Positions 29,223 to 38,827 of a DNA stretch of 64,000 nucleotides are shown one piece after another. Source of the stretch: Lentilitoribacter sp. Alg239-R112 (GTDB lineage: Bacteria; Pseudomonadota; Alphaproteobacteria; Rhizobiales; Rhizobiaceae); NCBI RefSeq assembly GCF_900537175.1, contig NZ_LS999835.1, forward strand, positions 1-64,000, in the 5' to 3' direction. Both the position numbers and the translations under genes were made by a program. Positions within the stretch are counted from its first letter, which is position 1, and each line of letters opens with the position of its first letter. Below the pieces are notes generated by a model. The model was not told the origin of the DNA. It was given only the letters and a program-made list of their open reading frames with translations, and ran no database searches.

Positions 29223-29272
29223 ATTAAGCGTTCAAATGAACTTTGGCACTAAGAAAAATTGGATGCCGAATA

Positions 29273-29737
29273 CTAGGCTGCGTTTGACGCTGATGTTTGT
29301 GTCAAAAGTGCATAAATGGCCGAATCTGATTGCGCACCTCTAATTTTCTCGACTTTATCACTATCTCTGAGAACACGGGCAATACGTGACAATGCTTTAA
29401 GATGATCTGCGCCGGCATCTTCTGGTGCAAGAAGTAGAAAAATCAGGTCGACTGGCTGATCATCCAATGCTTCAAAATCTACAGCAGTTTCAAGTTTTGC
29501 ACAAAAGCATAAAATACGATCTAACTTTGGCAATTTTCCATGTGGAATAGCAATACCATTGCCAACACCAGTAGAACCCAGGCGTTCACGCTGCAAAATT
29601 ACATCAAAAATTTCACGTTCGGAAAGTCCGACTTCCTCCGCGGCACAAGCAGCAAGCTCTTGAAGAACTTGCTTTTTAGAACTTGCTTTAAGCGCATGAA
29701 GTATCGAACTCTGCGCAATTAAATCTGCGAGCGACAT
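29273..29737 (-). CDS. ptsN: Nitrogen-PTS EIIA protein
   Basis: 154 aa EIIA(Ntr). The phospho-acceptor His lies in GNGIAIPHGKLPKL; LIFLLLAPEDAGADHLKALSRIARVLRD is the conserved second half of the domain. It is the terminal phosphate acceptor of the regulatory PTS(Ntr), affecting nitrogen and potassium responses. It lies downstream of hpf and rpoN in the common proteobacterial order rpoN-hpf-ptsN. The start has gggg about 8 nt upstream. Confidence 0.95.
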   Translation of the reverse strand: MSLADLIAQSSILHALKASSKKQVLQELAACAAEEVGLSEREIFDVILQRERLGSTGVGNGIAIPHGKLPKLDRILCFCAKLETAVDFEALDDQPVDLIFLLLAPEDAGADHLKALSRIARVLRDSDKVEKIRGAQSDSAIYALLTQTSASNAA

Positions 29738-29774
29738 AACTATCTACCCCTTGACTGAAATAAGCTAATGCTTA

Positions 29775-30350
29775 TCAGTTTTTAACATCACCGGTATCAA
29801 CCCAACCGATATTGCCGTCATTTCGGCGATAAACCACATTAATGGCATCACTACCAGCATTTTTAAAAATCATAACCGGATCATCAGTCATATCTAATGA
29901 CATTACAGCATCCGCAACCGACATTATTGCAAGTTGTTTTGTACTTTCCGCTACAATTGCTGGCGCATAATCTTCTGCAACTTCTTCTTCAACAACATCA
30001 TTTGTACCCATTACACTATAAGCAACTTCGGCAAAAGCACTCGGATTCGTATTAATCTGGTGGCTTTTTAATTTTCTTTTATAACGTCTGAGGCGTTTTT
30101 CAACTTTCTCGGCCGCGGCTTCAAAAGAGAGCTGCGGATCCGCAGCTTCGCCTGTTGCTTGCAGAATAACTCCCGTATCTAGATGAATTTTGCAGTCTGT
30201 CGTAAATCCTGAACCAGATTTCTCAACAGTGACCTGAGTAGAATAACCACCAGCAAAATATTTCGTTACAGCATCGGCTATATGGTCCTCAATACGAGTA
30301 CGAAAAGCTTCACCGATATCCATATTTTTTCCAGAAACGCGTATAGTCAT
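29775..30350 (-). CDS. hpf: Ribosome hibernation promoting factor, long form
   Basis: 191 aa from ATG 30350, with agga 8 nt upstream; MTIRVSGKNMDIGEAFRTRI is the family start. The N-terminal S30AE/HPF domain (about 1-100) binds the 30S decoding region. A linker (about 110-130) leads to the C-terminal dimerisation domain (SVADAVMSLDMTDDPVMIFK, VYRRNDGNIGWVDTG). Long HPF forms 100S ribosome dimers in stationary phase on its own. It sits between rpoN and ptsN. The gap 30351-30604 is AT-rich and holds nothing I can name. Confidence 0.94.
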   Translation of the reverse strand: MTIRVSGKNMDIGEAFRTRIEDHIADAVTKYFAGGYSTQVTVEKSGSGFTTDCKIHLDTGVILQATGEAADPQLSFEAAAEKVEKRLRRYKRKLKSHQINTNPSAFAEVAYSVMGTNDVVEEEVAEDYAPAIVAESTKQLAIMSVADAVMSLDMTDDPVMIFKNAGSDAINVVYRRNDGNIGWVDTGDVKN

Positions 30351-30604
30351 CCAGCATCCTTTCAATGTTATTTGCCAAAACAGTTTAGGCCAATAAAGCT
30401 TGGCTTCCAAGCAAATTGGTTACTTTTATTCAGGCTGTGGATATAATAATTTCTTGATCTTGTTGTAAAAAACAAACGCGGCGCAGCTCATATGACTAAT
30501 TGATCCATTTGTCAAATTTTAACTAAAAATCAATCGAACAATTTGCGCTTAATACTTCCGTTAATTGAAATAATACATCATGTAACTCACTGATTTAAAT
30601 CTAA

Positions 30605-32146
30605 CTATGTTCCAACTCGCATAAGTATTTTTTTCTCACGCCGCCTCTGCACAGAAGATGCAATATTTAGAGATTCTCTATATTTTGCGACCGTACGTCG
30701 TGCTATCTCAATATTTTCACGCTTAAGAAGCAAGACGATATTATCATCTGATAAAACATTCTTCACATCCTCTCCATCAATCAGAACTTTAATTCTTTGA
30801 CGAATTGATTCGGCTGAATGATTATTCAGTCCATCGACACCACCGATTGAAACTGTAAAAAAGTATTTTAATTCGAATAGTCCACGTGGTGTCATTATAT
30901 ATTTGTTGGACGTTACGCGTGAAATCGTAGACTCGTGCATACCTACAGCTTCGGCAATTGTTTTTAGATTCAATGGCTTAAGGTGCTGCACACCCTTATC
31001 AAAAAACTCTTGCTGATGTTTGACAATCTCTGTGGCGACCTTAATGATTGTTTGCGCACGCTGATCAAGGCTTCTTGAAAGCCAATTCGCAGACTGCAAA
31101 CATTCATTCATGAACTTATAATCAGCGCTTGTCTTATCGACACCTTTTGTAATCGTTGAAAAATAAGATTGATCAACAAGGATGTGAGGTAGTGTCTGTG
31201 AATTAATTTCAACTTGCCAATCACCATCATCTAGTTTCTTCAACAAAATTTCTGGAATCACTGTTTGTACACCTTGAGTTACAAAACTTGTTCCCGGTTT
31301 AGGGTCGAGCGACTGGATATCAGCCACCATCTCCAAAATTTTTTGCTCATCGACATCACAAATCTTACACAGGGAAACAAAATCTTTGCGCGCCAGAAGT
31401 TCAAGATTCTCTATGAGCGATTCCATGGCCGGATGAAATTTTTTCTGCCGTCGCAGTTGCACGCTTAAACATTCGCCTAGATTTCGCGCAAAAATGCCCG
31501 GTGGATCGAACTGTTGAACTCTAGCCAAAATATGCTCAACCTGAGTTAACTCAACAGCAAACCGACTTGCAATTTCACTTAAATGCCCATCGAAATAACC
31601 GGCATCATCAAGATAATCTATGAGTTCAACGGCAATAAGCCGTTCGCGTTCGCTCTTAAACTCGAGTGCTATCTGCTCGCTCATAGCCTCTCTCATGCCA
31701 GGTGCACTGGCAGAAAAGCTGTCAAGATCAATACTCGCGCCAGATACATGCAATTCACCCGATGGGCCAACGCTGTAATCGTCCCGATTACGTAGTTCAG
31801 AATTGGATTTTGATGCTATTTCATCATCAGGAAATACATTGCGCATATTCACATCAAGTACATTCTCCATGTTCTTAACTTGTGATATATCACCATCCGC
31901 CATCAATGAAACTTCATTTAGGTCCACTAAATTACCATCTAAAGACTGAACCTGATCATCCATTTGAACGGGAGGGTCTTCATCTTTATTCGCCAATACC
32001 AACAAGGGATTTGATTGTATTTGCTCGTCAATAAATTGAGACAATTCCAAGGGAGTATATTGCAAAAGGCGAATTGACTGCATCAATTGCGGCGTCATCG
32101 TCAACGATTGACTTTGTTTTAAGTTCATACGTGCTGACAATGACAT
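30605..32146 (-). CDS. rpoN: RNA polymerase sigma-54 factor
   Basis: 513 aa from ATG 32146 (ggag 7 nt upstream). Region I is typical: ARMNLKQSQSLTMTPQLMQS and LLQYTPLELSQFIDEQI. The acidic region II, the core-binding domain, and the C-terminal DNA-binding part follow (AVGMHESTISRVTSNKYI helix-turn-helix, then the RpoN box ARRTVAKYRE). It directs RNA polymerase to -24/-12 promoters that need an enhancer-binding activator. Upstream lies lptB, as in many proteobacteria. Confidence 0.97.
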   Translation of the reverse strand: MSLSARMNLKQSQSLTMTPQLMQSIRLLQYTPLELSQFIDEQIQSNPLLVLANKDEDPPVQMDDQVQSLDGNLVDLNEVSLMADGDISQVKNMENVLDVNMRNVFPDDEIASKSNSELRNRDDYSVGPSGELHVSGASIDLDSFSASAPGMREAMSEQIALEFKSERERLIAVELIDYLDDAGYFDGHLSEIASRFAVELTQVEHILARVQQFDPPGIFARNLGECLSVQLRRQKKFHPAMESLIENLELLARKDFVSLCKICDVDEQKILEMVADIQSLDPKPGTSFVTQGVQTVIPEILLKKLDDGDWQVEINSQTLPHILVDQSYFSTITKGVDKTSADYKFMNECLQSANWLSRSLDQRAQTIIKVATEIVKHQQEFFDKGVQHLKPLNLKTIAEAVGMHESTISRVTSNKYIMTPRGLFELKYFFTVSIGGVDGLNNHSAESIRQRIKVLIDGEDVKNVLSDDNIVLLLKRENIEIARRTVAKYRESLNIASSVQRRREKKILMRVGT

Positions 32147-32307
32147 ACACAAACTCCAAAAACACAGTTCAAAAATAATGAGTTAAGTCGACAAAACCGA
32201 TTATTTACACTCCTCCGTAGGATTGGCATAAATTTTGCTTTGAGTCAAAATCCTCAGGAACTCATCACGCCCCATATTCTGTGTAAAACGGGTTATGTAA
32301 AGTTCAT

Positions 32308-33108
32308 CTAGAACGAAAAGTTATCACCCAGATATAAGCGTCGAACATCGGGGTTGTTCACAATTTCGTCGGGTTGCCCATGGGTCAACACTTGCCCAGC
32401 GTGAATTATATAGGCTCGATCAATGAGACTGAGCGTCTCGCGCACATTGTGATCGGTAATTAGAACACCAATTCCTCGGCGTGTTAAATGGCGAACAAGA
32501 TCCTGAATATCGGCTACTGCGATTGGATCAACTCCGGCAAACGGCTCATCTAACAGCATAAATGTCGGATCCGATGCCAATGCACGAGCGATTTCAAGTC
32601 GTCGGCGTTCACCACCGGATAGGGCTATAGATGGTGATGATCTCAAATGAGAAATAGAGAACTCATCAAGTAGGGAATCAAGTTTCTCTTCGCGAATCTC
32701 CCGATTAGGCTCGATAATTTCTAAGACAGCACGAATATTCTGCTCGACGGACAGGCCGCGAAAAATGGAAGCCTCTTGCGGCAAATACCCAACACCAAGC
32801 CTTGAACGTTGATACATGGGAAGTGTTGTCACATCATGACCATCAATTTCAATCGCGCCACTATCAACGGGCACAAGCCCTGTAATCATATAAAAACAAG
32901 TTGTTTTACCAGCACCATTTGGCCCTAAAAGACCTACGGCTTCGCCGCGACGTACACCAAGCGAAACACTATCCACGACACGGCGAGATTTATAAGATTT
33001 GCTCAAGCCACGAGCAATCAATGTACCTTGATACTTTCCTTGCTCTGTTTGGCCCTGTTCTGACTGCCCCTTAGGGTCAGCACCAGTTTTTTTTCGAAAT
33101 GAGAACAT
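32308..33108 (-). CDS. lptB: LPS export ABC ATPase LptB
   Basis: 266 aa from ATG 33108 (a GTG at 33123 is an alternative start). Walker A GLLGPNGAGKTT, the signature LSGGERRRLEIARAL, and Walker B FMLLDEPFAGVDP are intact, followed by the switch His (ITDHNVRETL). LptB is the cytoplasmic ATPase of the LptB2FGC complex that extracts LPS from the inner membrane. It follows lptC and lptA in the same leftward operon. A basic, Gln-rich N-terminal extension of about 30 residues is unusual but probably harmless. Confidence 0.95.
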   Translation of the reverse strand: MFSFRKKTGADPKGQSEQGQTEQGKYQGTLIARGLSKSYKSRRVVDSVSLGVRRGEAVGLLGPNGAGKTTCFYMITGLVPVDSGAIEIDGHDVTTLPMYQRSRLGVGYLPQEASIFRGLSVEQNIRAVLEIIEPNREIREEKLDSLLDEFSISHLRSSPSIALSGGERRRLEIARALASDPTFMLLDEPFAGVDPIAVADIQDLVRHLTRRGIGVLITDHNVRETLSLIDRAYIIHAGQVLTHGQPDEIVNNPDVRRLYLGDNFSF

Positions 33109-33156
33109 TAAAGTATTTAACACCCGGGCCCTATGTCGAACAACATTGTTCTAACA

Positions 33157-33705
33157 TCACTTTTTCTGCGATTTTGGATCAAGCTGAAGTATCACACGCT
33201 TACCGCAGCTGTCGAGCCGTGCGTTACCAGAAGCCATTTGCACAGTAAGTTTACAACCAACAAAGACATTATCGCCCTCTGTTAACACCACCTCTTTACC
33301 GGATAGAACCAGCGTATCAGCAAGCATATCAATCGTACCCTTGTCAGCGGTAGCTGTCTGTGTTCCTGATTTTAGTAAGACCTTCCCAAAGACATTAATT
33401 TTCTCAAAATCCGCAGCGCCGGAGGTGACCGAAGAGCCTTGCGTATAATGAACCACCATGCGGCTGGCACGTAACAATGTTTCACCCTGCACGACCTTCA
33501 CATTGCCTGTGAATGTCGCCTCGGCCTTGCTGTCGTTGACATCAAGTTGATTGCTTTCAATCTGAATTGGCTGATCGTTTGAAAGTGCCAAACCTCCGAT
33601 ATTGCTATTCACATTTTGTGCTTGTGCCCACCCGATGAATAGAAAACTAACTAGACAAGTAATAACTACTTTCAATCGGCTATTGGATGGAGAATGAAAT
33701 TTCAT
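33157..33705 (-). CDS. lptA: LPS transport periplasmic protein LptA
   Basis: 182 aa with a signal peptide (about 1-29, ending AQA). The OstA-like beta-jellyroll is visible: IQIESNQLDVNDSKAEATFT, GNVKVVQGETLLRASRMVVH. LptA forms the periplasmic bridge that carries LPS from LptC to the outer-membrane LptD. The order lptC-lptA-lptB supports the call. The C-terminus is basic and ends soon after a conserved Cys pair (VGCKLT, DSCGKRV). Confidence 0.9.
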   Translation of the reverse strand: MKFHSPSNSRLKVVITCLVSFLFIGWAQAQNVNSNIGGLALSNDQPIQIESNQLDVNDSKAEATFTGNVKVVQGETLLRASRMVVHYTQGSSVTSGAADFEKINVFGKVLLKSGTQTATADKGTIDMLADTLVLSGKEVVLTEGDNVFVGCKLTVQMASGNARLDSCGKRVILQLDPKSQKK

Positions 33706-33713
33706 ATTGTCCC

Positions 33714-34349
33714 TTACTCTTCTTTCTTTAACATCCGAGGTTCTATTTTCATACGAACATCACCATCAAATTTTAAGGTTTCTCCACCTTCAGCGATTTG
33801 CATCGTGTCGGATGTCAACCAACCACCATCGAACTTTACATTAATTGGGTTTTTACTTTCGAATGCACCGGTGGCTACATTATACTCGCCATTAATAAAT
33901 TTAGCTTCCAAACCAGATGTTGTTGTAACAATAAAGGGCTGTGTAAATGTTAAGAATTCTTTTTCCTGATCAAACACACCTTGAGCCGCCTCAATAAAAG
34001 AATCATTTTCACTATTTAGAGGAACTTGAGCCGCAATATCTTCAAGCGTGATAAGTGATGTTTGACCAATCGCCTGTATAGCCCGTTTTGCCGACATTTT
34101 ATAAGGCAAATCAGTGCTTGTTTGACCCACAAGCACTGGAGATCGCATAACAAGTTTTCCATCTTCCAATCCAGCACTTTCAATAACCAAACCATCCGGC
34201 AGTGATGTACGAATTATCGAAAGCCCAATAAAGAAAACGATAATCACACCGCTACCAATAGGTAAAAATTTGCGTAGAAATGCAACCAATCTGGAATGCG
34301 AAACAGCTTTGGCATATTCAGCATCAACTTTGAACGCTTGACTATTCAT
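33714..34349 (-). CDS. lptC: LPS export protein LptC
   Basis: 211 aa from ATG 34349. A cytoplasmic N-terminal tail and one membrane helix (about 31-52, IGSGVIIVFFIGLSIIRTSL) anchor a periplasmic jellyroll of the LptC/YrbK type (LVMRSPVLVGQTSTDLPYKM, LEAKFINGEYNVATGAFESK, GGWLTSDTMQ). LptC receives LPS from LptB2FG and passes it to LptA. It is first of the lpt operon, and its gene ends 9 bp before lptA. It diverges from sppA. Confidence 0.88.
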   Translation of the reverse strand: MNSQAFKVDAEYAKAVSHSRLVAFLRKFLPIGSGVIIVFFIGLSIIRTSLPDGLVIESAGLEDGKLVMRSPVLVGQTSTDLPYKMSAKRAIQAIGQTSLITLEDIAAQVPLNSENDSFIEAAQGVFDQEKEFLTFTQPFIVTTTSGLEAKFINGEYNVATGAFESKNPINVKFDGGWLTSDTMQIAEGGETLKFDGDVRMKIEPRMLKKEE

Positions 34350-34503
34350 GTACTTTTCGGCCCATATATATTTCCCTACTCCACACTTCCAGCAGATTTT
34401 ATGAAAACTTATATCACTGATATCATTGCAATTGGTCAAAGTTAATCCTAAATTGCGGCCTATATAAGTTATATATTTTGTTTCATTTTCCGGAAATCAC
34501 CTC

Positions 34504-35445
34504 ATGGACCAGCAAGATGTTTTTGAGCGCCATCGCTTACGTCGCAAACTACGATGGTGGCGACTGCTAACGATCCTAGCTGTTATTATTGGTATCGTAT
34601 CTCTCACGATCTCCAACGATAATAGTTTAATTACCGGTGACCATATCGCTCGGGTCGAAATTATTGGTGTCATACAGGATGATGATGAATTGATCGCTCG
34701 CCTGGATGCTATTGGAGATGATTCTAACGCTAAGGCCCTAATTGTGACAATTTCATCACCAGGGGGCACAACATATGGCGGAGAGCGGATTTATAAGGCA
34801 ATCAAAGGCGTCTCAGACAAAAAACCTGTCGTCGCTGATGTTAGAACCATGGCAGCCTCAGCAGGCTATATGATCGCTGCCGCAAGCCATCATATTGTTG
34901 CAGGGGAAGCGTCTATCGTTGGTTCGATTGGTGTTATCTTTCAATATCCTCAAGTGTCCAAATTACTCGATAAAATCGGTGTCTCCATGGAGGAGATAAA
35001 ATCTGCGCCACTAAAAGCGGAGCCATCCCCATTTCATCCAGCAAGTGAGGAAGCTGTTGCGATGATCAATAATATGGTCGTCGATAGTTATGACTGGTTT
35101 ATCGATATCGTTGCCGAAAATCGCAAACTATCACGTCAAGACACTTTGAAATTATCCGACGGCAGTATTTTCACAGGCCGACAAGCTGCCAAAAACGGTC
35201 TGGTTGATTCGTTGGGCGGAATGGCAGAGATTCGCACCTATTTAAGCGAGAAAAACATCAAAAAAGAGCTTAAAATTGTAGATTGGCCTGCACCGGACAT
35301 CTCGTCACCAAATTTTTTATCATTAGCACTGCCAAATATTGTTCAACGATATCTTGGAGTTGAACAATACTCGCTGGGCGAGCTGCTCGGTGAAAAGAAG
35401 TTGTTTCTTGACGGTTTGCTTTCGTTTTGGCAAATTAGCGATTAA
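34504..35445 (+). CDS. sppA: Signal peptide peptidase SppA (S49 family)
   Basis: 313 aa. One N-terminal membrane helix (about 17-36) anchors an S49 peptidase domain. The nucleophile Ser is in RTMAASAGYMIAAASHH, and the Lys general base in SAPLKAEPSPF after VGSIGVIFQ. It is the short form (one S49 domain), which in other bacteria works as an oligomer that degrades cleaved signal peptides in the membrane. It is followed after 48 bp by ihfB. Confidence 0.94.
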   Translation: MDQQDVFERHRLRRKLRWWRLLTILAVIIGIVSLTISNDNSLITGDHIARVEIIGVIQDDDELIARLDAIGDDSNAKALIVTISSPGGTTYGGERIYKAIKGVSDKKPVVADVRTMAASAGYMIAAASHHIVAGEASIVGSIGVIFQYPQVSKLLDKIGVSMEEIKSAPLKAEPSPFHPASEEAVAMINNMVVDSYDWFIDIVAENRKLSRQDTLKLSDGSIFTGRQAAKNGLVDSLGGMAEIRTYLSEKNIKKELKIVDWPAPDISSPNFLSLALPNIVQRYLGVEQYSLGELLGEKKLFLDGLLSFWQISD

Positions 35446-35493
35446 TAAAAGCACTCAGAATGCTTGGTAACACGTCATTCTATGGGAAAATCG

Positions 35494-35772
35494 ATGATTA
35501 AGTCTGAATTAGTTCAAACTCTAGCTACACGAAATCCGCATCTCTACCACCGAGATGTTGAGAATATCGTCAATGCTGTATTAGATGAAATCAGCAAAGC
35601 ACTTGCTGAAGGTAACCGAGTAGAGCTCCGCGGATTTGGCGCTTTCTCTGTAAAGCACCGTCCTGCTAGATCCGGGCGTAACCCTCGGACTGGGGAAACT
35701 GTTGCTGTGGAAGAAAAATGGGTGCCATTTTTCAAAACAGGTAAAGAATTACGCGAACGGTTGAACCCTTAA
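35494..35772 (+). CDS. ihfB: Integration host factor beta subunit
   Basis: 92 aa from ATG 35494 ([20 protein letters not shown]). The DNA-bending beta-arm shows [20 protein letters not shown] with the conserved Pro that intercalates in the minor groove. It pairs with IhfA to bend DNA at sigma-54 promoters, recombination sites and origins. The sppA-ihfB-lapA order is a common alphaproteobacterial neighbourhood. Length is normal. Confidence 0.95.
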   Translation: MIKSELVQTLATRNPHLYHRDVENIVNAVLDEISKALAEGNRVELRGFGAFSVKHRPARSGRNPRTGETVAVEEKWVPFFKTGKELRERLNP

Positions 35773-35927
35773 AACTGCGCGACCTGTTTTCAATTGGTGC
35801 CCGATTAAGCCAATTTCATCGATGTTCGACAAAATTTTGACGATTTTGCACCTGATTGTGTTTGCAAAACTTCAAAAGACGTTTATTTCCTAATAATAGC
35901 GTTAACGTTGGTCTTTGGAATTTTACT

Positions 35928-36263
35928 ATGCTCAAAAAAATTATCTGGGTTGTTTTTTTCATCCCTGTAGCAATTGTTCTCATTTTGCTATCCATTGCAA
36001 ATCGGCAGATGGTAACTCTGGCGCTAAACCCATTCGAACCGGCAGACACCTTGTTATCCGTGAGTGCGCCATTTTTTATGTTCATACTCATCGCCCTAAT
36101 GGCTGGTATGATTTTGGGCTCAGTTATGACTTGGTTTAAACAAGGCAAACATCGAAGTCGCGCAAGGCAAATTTCTGCGGAGTCTGAAAAATGGCATACT
36201 GAAGCTGACCGTCAGAAAGAAAAAGCAGATAATCTTGCACAACAGCTCATTTCACCTGTTTGA
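35928..36263 (+). CDS. LapA-domain (DUF1049) membrane protein
   Basis: 111 aa from ATG 35928. Two membrane helices (about 4-24 and 47-68) surround the QMVTLALNPFEPA loop, as in LapA/YciS proteins. A charged coiled C-terminal tail follows (HRSRARQISAESEKWHTEAD). In E. coli, LapA with LapB helps control LPS assembly by FtsH-dependent turnover of LpxC; LapB is not seen here. The 155-bp gap before it shows no clear promoter. Confidence 0.82.
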   Translation: MLKKIIWVVFFIPVAIVLILLSIANRQMVTLALNPFEPADTLLSVSAPFFMFILIALMAGMILGSVMTWFKQGKHRSRARQISAESEKWHTEADRQKEKADNLAQQLISPV

Positions 36264-36305
36264 TATTTAAAGACAATCAAGCGAACAAGGCGATGGGAAC
36301 CGCAT

Positions 36306-37433
36306 TTGCCCGAAAAATTTAATGAGAACGCCAAGAAGCGTAAGCGGCCCGCAAATCAACGCGCCAATCAGCAACCGAGATCCCGTGCCGGTAAGAGTTT
36401 TAGCAAAAGCTCTAAACATCGCGATACTTCGTTCGAAAATCAATCCACGGGAACTCGTCCGAACACCAAGAAAAGTGAACCGGCTGCAATTATCAAACGC
36501 CCTGCCAGAACCGGCAAACGTCCTGACGAGCGCATTCCCGTTATTCTGGGCACCAAAGGCGATGAACATTATCGTCTGATTGACAGCGGCAACGGTCAAA
36601 AGCTTGAGCAATATGGACCCTACAAAATTACGCGACCGGAAGCTCAAGCGCTATGGCGCCCACAATTACCCGATCACCAATGGCAAAATGTTGATGCAAT
36701 TTTTACCGGCGATACCGAAGAAGATGGCATGGGACGCTGGCATTTTCCAAAAGGGCCGCTGGGTGAAACTTGGCCCATGGCGCTGCTTGATGTCGATTTT
36801 TATGGGCGTTTTACATCCTTTCGCCATGTAGGTGTATTTCCAGAGCAACTGGCTCATTGGCAATGGATGGTTGATAAAATTAGAAATTCTGATCGGAAGC
36901 TGAAAGTTCTCAACTTGTTTGGCTATACGGGCGTTGCAAGTCTGATAGCAGCGAATGCTGGAGCCGAGGTCACTCACGTTGATGCATCAAAGAAAGCCAT
37001 CGGCTGGGGTCGTGAGAATCAAGAACTGGCACGTCTTAACGATAAACCAATCCGTTGGATTTGTGATGATGCAATGAAGTTTATTCAACGGGAAGAGCGT
37101 CGCGGCAAAACCTATGACATTATCCTCACCGATCCGCCGAAATTTGGTCGCGGACCCAATGGTGAAGTTTGGCAACTTTTTGATCATTTGGAAAATATGC
37201 TGGATATTTGCCGCTCGGTCTTGAGCGACAAACCAGTTGGCCTCGTGCTGACAGCTTACTCGATCCGCGCGTCATTTTACTCTATTCATGAGTTAATGCG
37301 TGAAACGATGCGAGGCGCTGGTGGTCTTGTTGAATCTGGCGAACTTACGATCAGAGAAACCCAAGAGGTCGGTATTGATGACGAAGGACGTACAATCTCG
37401 ACATCATTATTTAGCAGATGGGTGCCAAAATGA
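36306..37433 (+). CDS. RlmI-like SAM-dependent rRNA methyltransferase
   Basis: 375 aa from TTG 36306; no ATG further in has a better ribosome site. A very basic, low-complexity N-terminus (about 1-75) precedes the methyltransferase domain. The SAM-binding motif is VLNLFGYTGVASLIAANAGA with VDASKKAIGWGRENQ, and a DPPKFGRG motif marks the catalytic loop. Proteins of this class methylate rRNA or other substrates; the exact target is unknown. Its stop overlaps the TrmH-family start (ATGA). Confidence 0.86.
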   Translation: MPEKFNENAKKRKRPANQRANQQPRSRAGKSFSKSSKHRDTSFENQSTGTRPNTKKSEPAAIIKRPARTGKRPDERIPVILGTKGDEHYRLIDSGNGQKLEQYGPYKITRPEAQALWRPQLPDHQWQNVDAIFTGDTEEDGMGRWHFPKGPLGETWPMALLDVDFYGRFTSFRHVGVFPEQLAHWQWMVDKIRNSDRKLKVLNLFGYTGVASLIAANAGAEVTHVDASKKAIGWGRENQELARLNDKPIRWICDDAMKFIQREERRGKTYDIILTDPPKFGRGPNGEVWQLFDHLENMLDICRSVLSDKPVGLVLTAYSIRASFYSIHELMRETMRGAGGLVESGELTIRETQEVGIDDEGRTISTSLFSRWVPK

Positions 37434-38299
37434 GTGCCAAAACAAATGATCTAAAAAAAAGGCGCGTTGGCACCGTCAAGGAAGTCACGAGCCTTGCTAA
37501 TCCAATTGTAAAGGATATCAAAAGTCTAGCGCAAAAGAAAAACCGTGATGGCAGCAATCGATTTATTGCAGAAGGCCTAAAACTTATTGTTGATGCTATT
37601 GACCTTGGCTGGGATATCGAAACACTTATTTACGCCAAATCTGTTGCTGATAAACCGCTAATCCAAAAAAAAGCAGCGCAAGTTGTTGCTAATTCAGGTC
37701 TTGTGCTTGAGGTGAGCGAGAAAGTTTTAACGTCCATTACACGAAAAGATAACCCTCAGATGGTCGTGGGTGTGTTTTCGCAAAAGTTTACGCCTATCGA
37801 GGACATAAAACCTCAACCGGATGAGACTTACATCGCACTTGATCGCGTTCGAGATCCTGGAAACCTTGGAACAATTATTCGAACTGCCGATGCTGCCGGA
37901 ATTAGTGGAATAATCTTAGTCGGGGCGACAACCGACCCGTTTTCAATTGAAGCTGTTCGCGCCACAATGGGGTCAGTTTTTTCTCTGCCAATTTCCCGCG
38001 TATCCATTGATGAATTTATTTCATGGAAGGACCGCCACGATATCAGTATTATTGGTAGTCACCTCAAGGGCAGTAAGGACTATCGAGCCATTGACTATAA
38101 AACCAAACCTTGCATTCTCCTAATGGGCAATGAACAAGCTGGCTTGCCAGAAGAACTATCCTCCACTTGCGATGCTCTTGCACGAATTCCGCAAGTTGGC
38201 GATGCAGATTCTCTTAATCTCGCCATCGCAACCGGCTTGATGATTTATGAGGCGAGACGTCATCTGCTGGAACTCGATTTGTTGGAGCCCGTTAAGTGA
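37430..38299 (+). CDS. TrmH/SpoU-family RNA 2'-O-methyltransferase
   Basis: 289 aa from ATG 37430, overlapping the preceding stop. The substrate-binding N-terminal domain (RFIAEGLKLIVDAI) is followed by the SPOUT knot domain: LDRVRDPGNLGTIIRTADAA, ILLMGNEQAGLPEE and IPQVGDADSLNLAIATG. These three motifs define the family. It methylates a ribose in tRNA or rRNA; the exact site cannot be told from sequence. Its stop overlaps the GTG start of lspA, so all three genes are coupled. Confidence 0.92.
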   Translation: MSAKTNDLKKRRVGTVKEVTSLANPIVKDIKSLAQKKNRDGSNRFIAEGLKLIVDAIDLGWDIETLIYAKSVADKPLIQKKAAQVVANSGLVLEVSEKVLTSITRKDNPQMVVGVFSQKFTPIEDIKPQPDETYIALDRVRDPGNLGTIIRTADAAGISGIILVGATTDPFSIEAVRATMGSVFSLPISRVSIDEFISWKDRHDISIIGSHLKGSKDYRAIDYKTKPCILLMGNEQAGLPEELSSTCDALARIPQVGDADSLNLAIATGLMIYEARRHLLELDLLEPVK

Positions 38300-38772
38300 C
38301 CGCGTTACGTTTGAGAACTGGCGCGATTATTATCGCAATCTGCGTACTGCTTGATCAGATTTCGAAAATTCTGATCGAACTTTACCTGCCCTTCCAGGAA
38401 ATAGTATCTATTCTTCCATTTACAGCACTGTTTCGCACATGGAATGAAGGCATTGCTTTTTCGTTTCTTTCAGGACTGGGAAGTTGGGGACTTGTTACAA
38501 TTGCTTTCATTGTCGTTGCACTTGTGATCTGGTTATGGGCATCATCGCCCTCCAATCGACTTTGGCTCGATTGGGGTTATGCCATGATTATAGGTGGGGC
38601 AATCGGAAATCTAGTCGATCGCATGTTTTATGGTCATGTGGTTGACGTGTTTCTATTTCATTATGGTCAATGGTCGTTTGCGGTATTTAATATCGCCGAT
38701 GCCTTTATATCAATTGGTGTAGGCGTCATTATTTTAGACGAAATAAGACATGCATTAAAGAGCACTGATTAA
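38296..38772 (+). CDS. lspA: Lipoprotein signal peptidase
   Basis: 158 aa starting at GTG 38296, which overlaps the previous stop codon (GTGA). Four membrane helices and the catalytic Asp pair are visible in GAIGNLVDRMFYGHVVDVF and FAVFNIADAFISIGV. LspA removes the signal peptide from diacylglyceryl-modified prolipoproteins such as CpaD here. Length and motifs are normal. The gene is the last of the coupled rlmI-like/trmH-like/lspA set. Confidence 0.95.
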   Translation: MTALRLRTGAIIIAICVLLDQISKILIELYLPFQEIVSILPFTALFRTWNEGIAFSFLSGLGSWGLVTIAFIVVALVIWLWASSPSNRLWLDWGYAMIIGGAIGNLVDRMFYGHVVDVFLFHYGQWSFAVFNIADAFISIGVGVIILDEIRHALKSTD

Positions 38773-38827
38773 AAGTTGAAAGAAATCTTGAAAGCTTCCG
38801 AAACGATTTTATTTTATAATCACTGTC

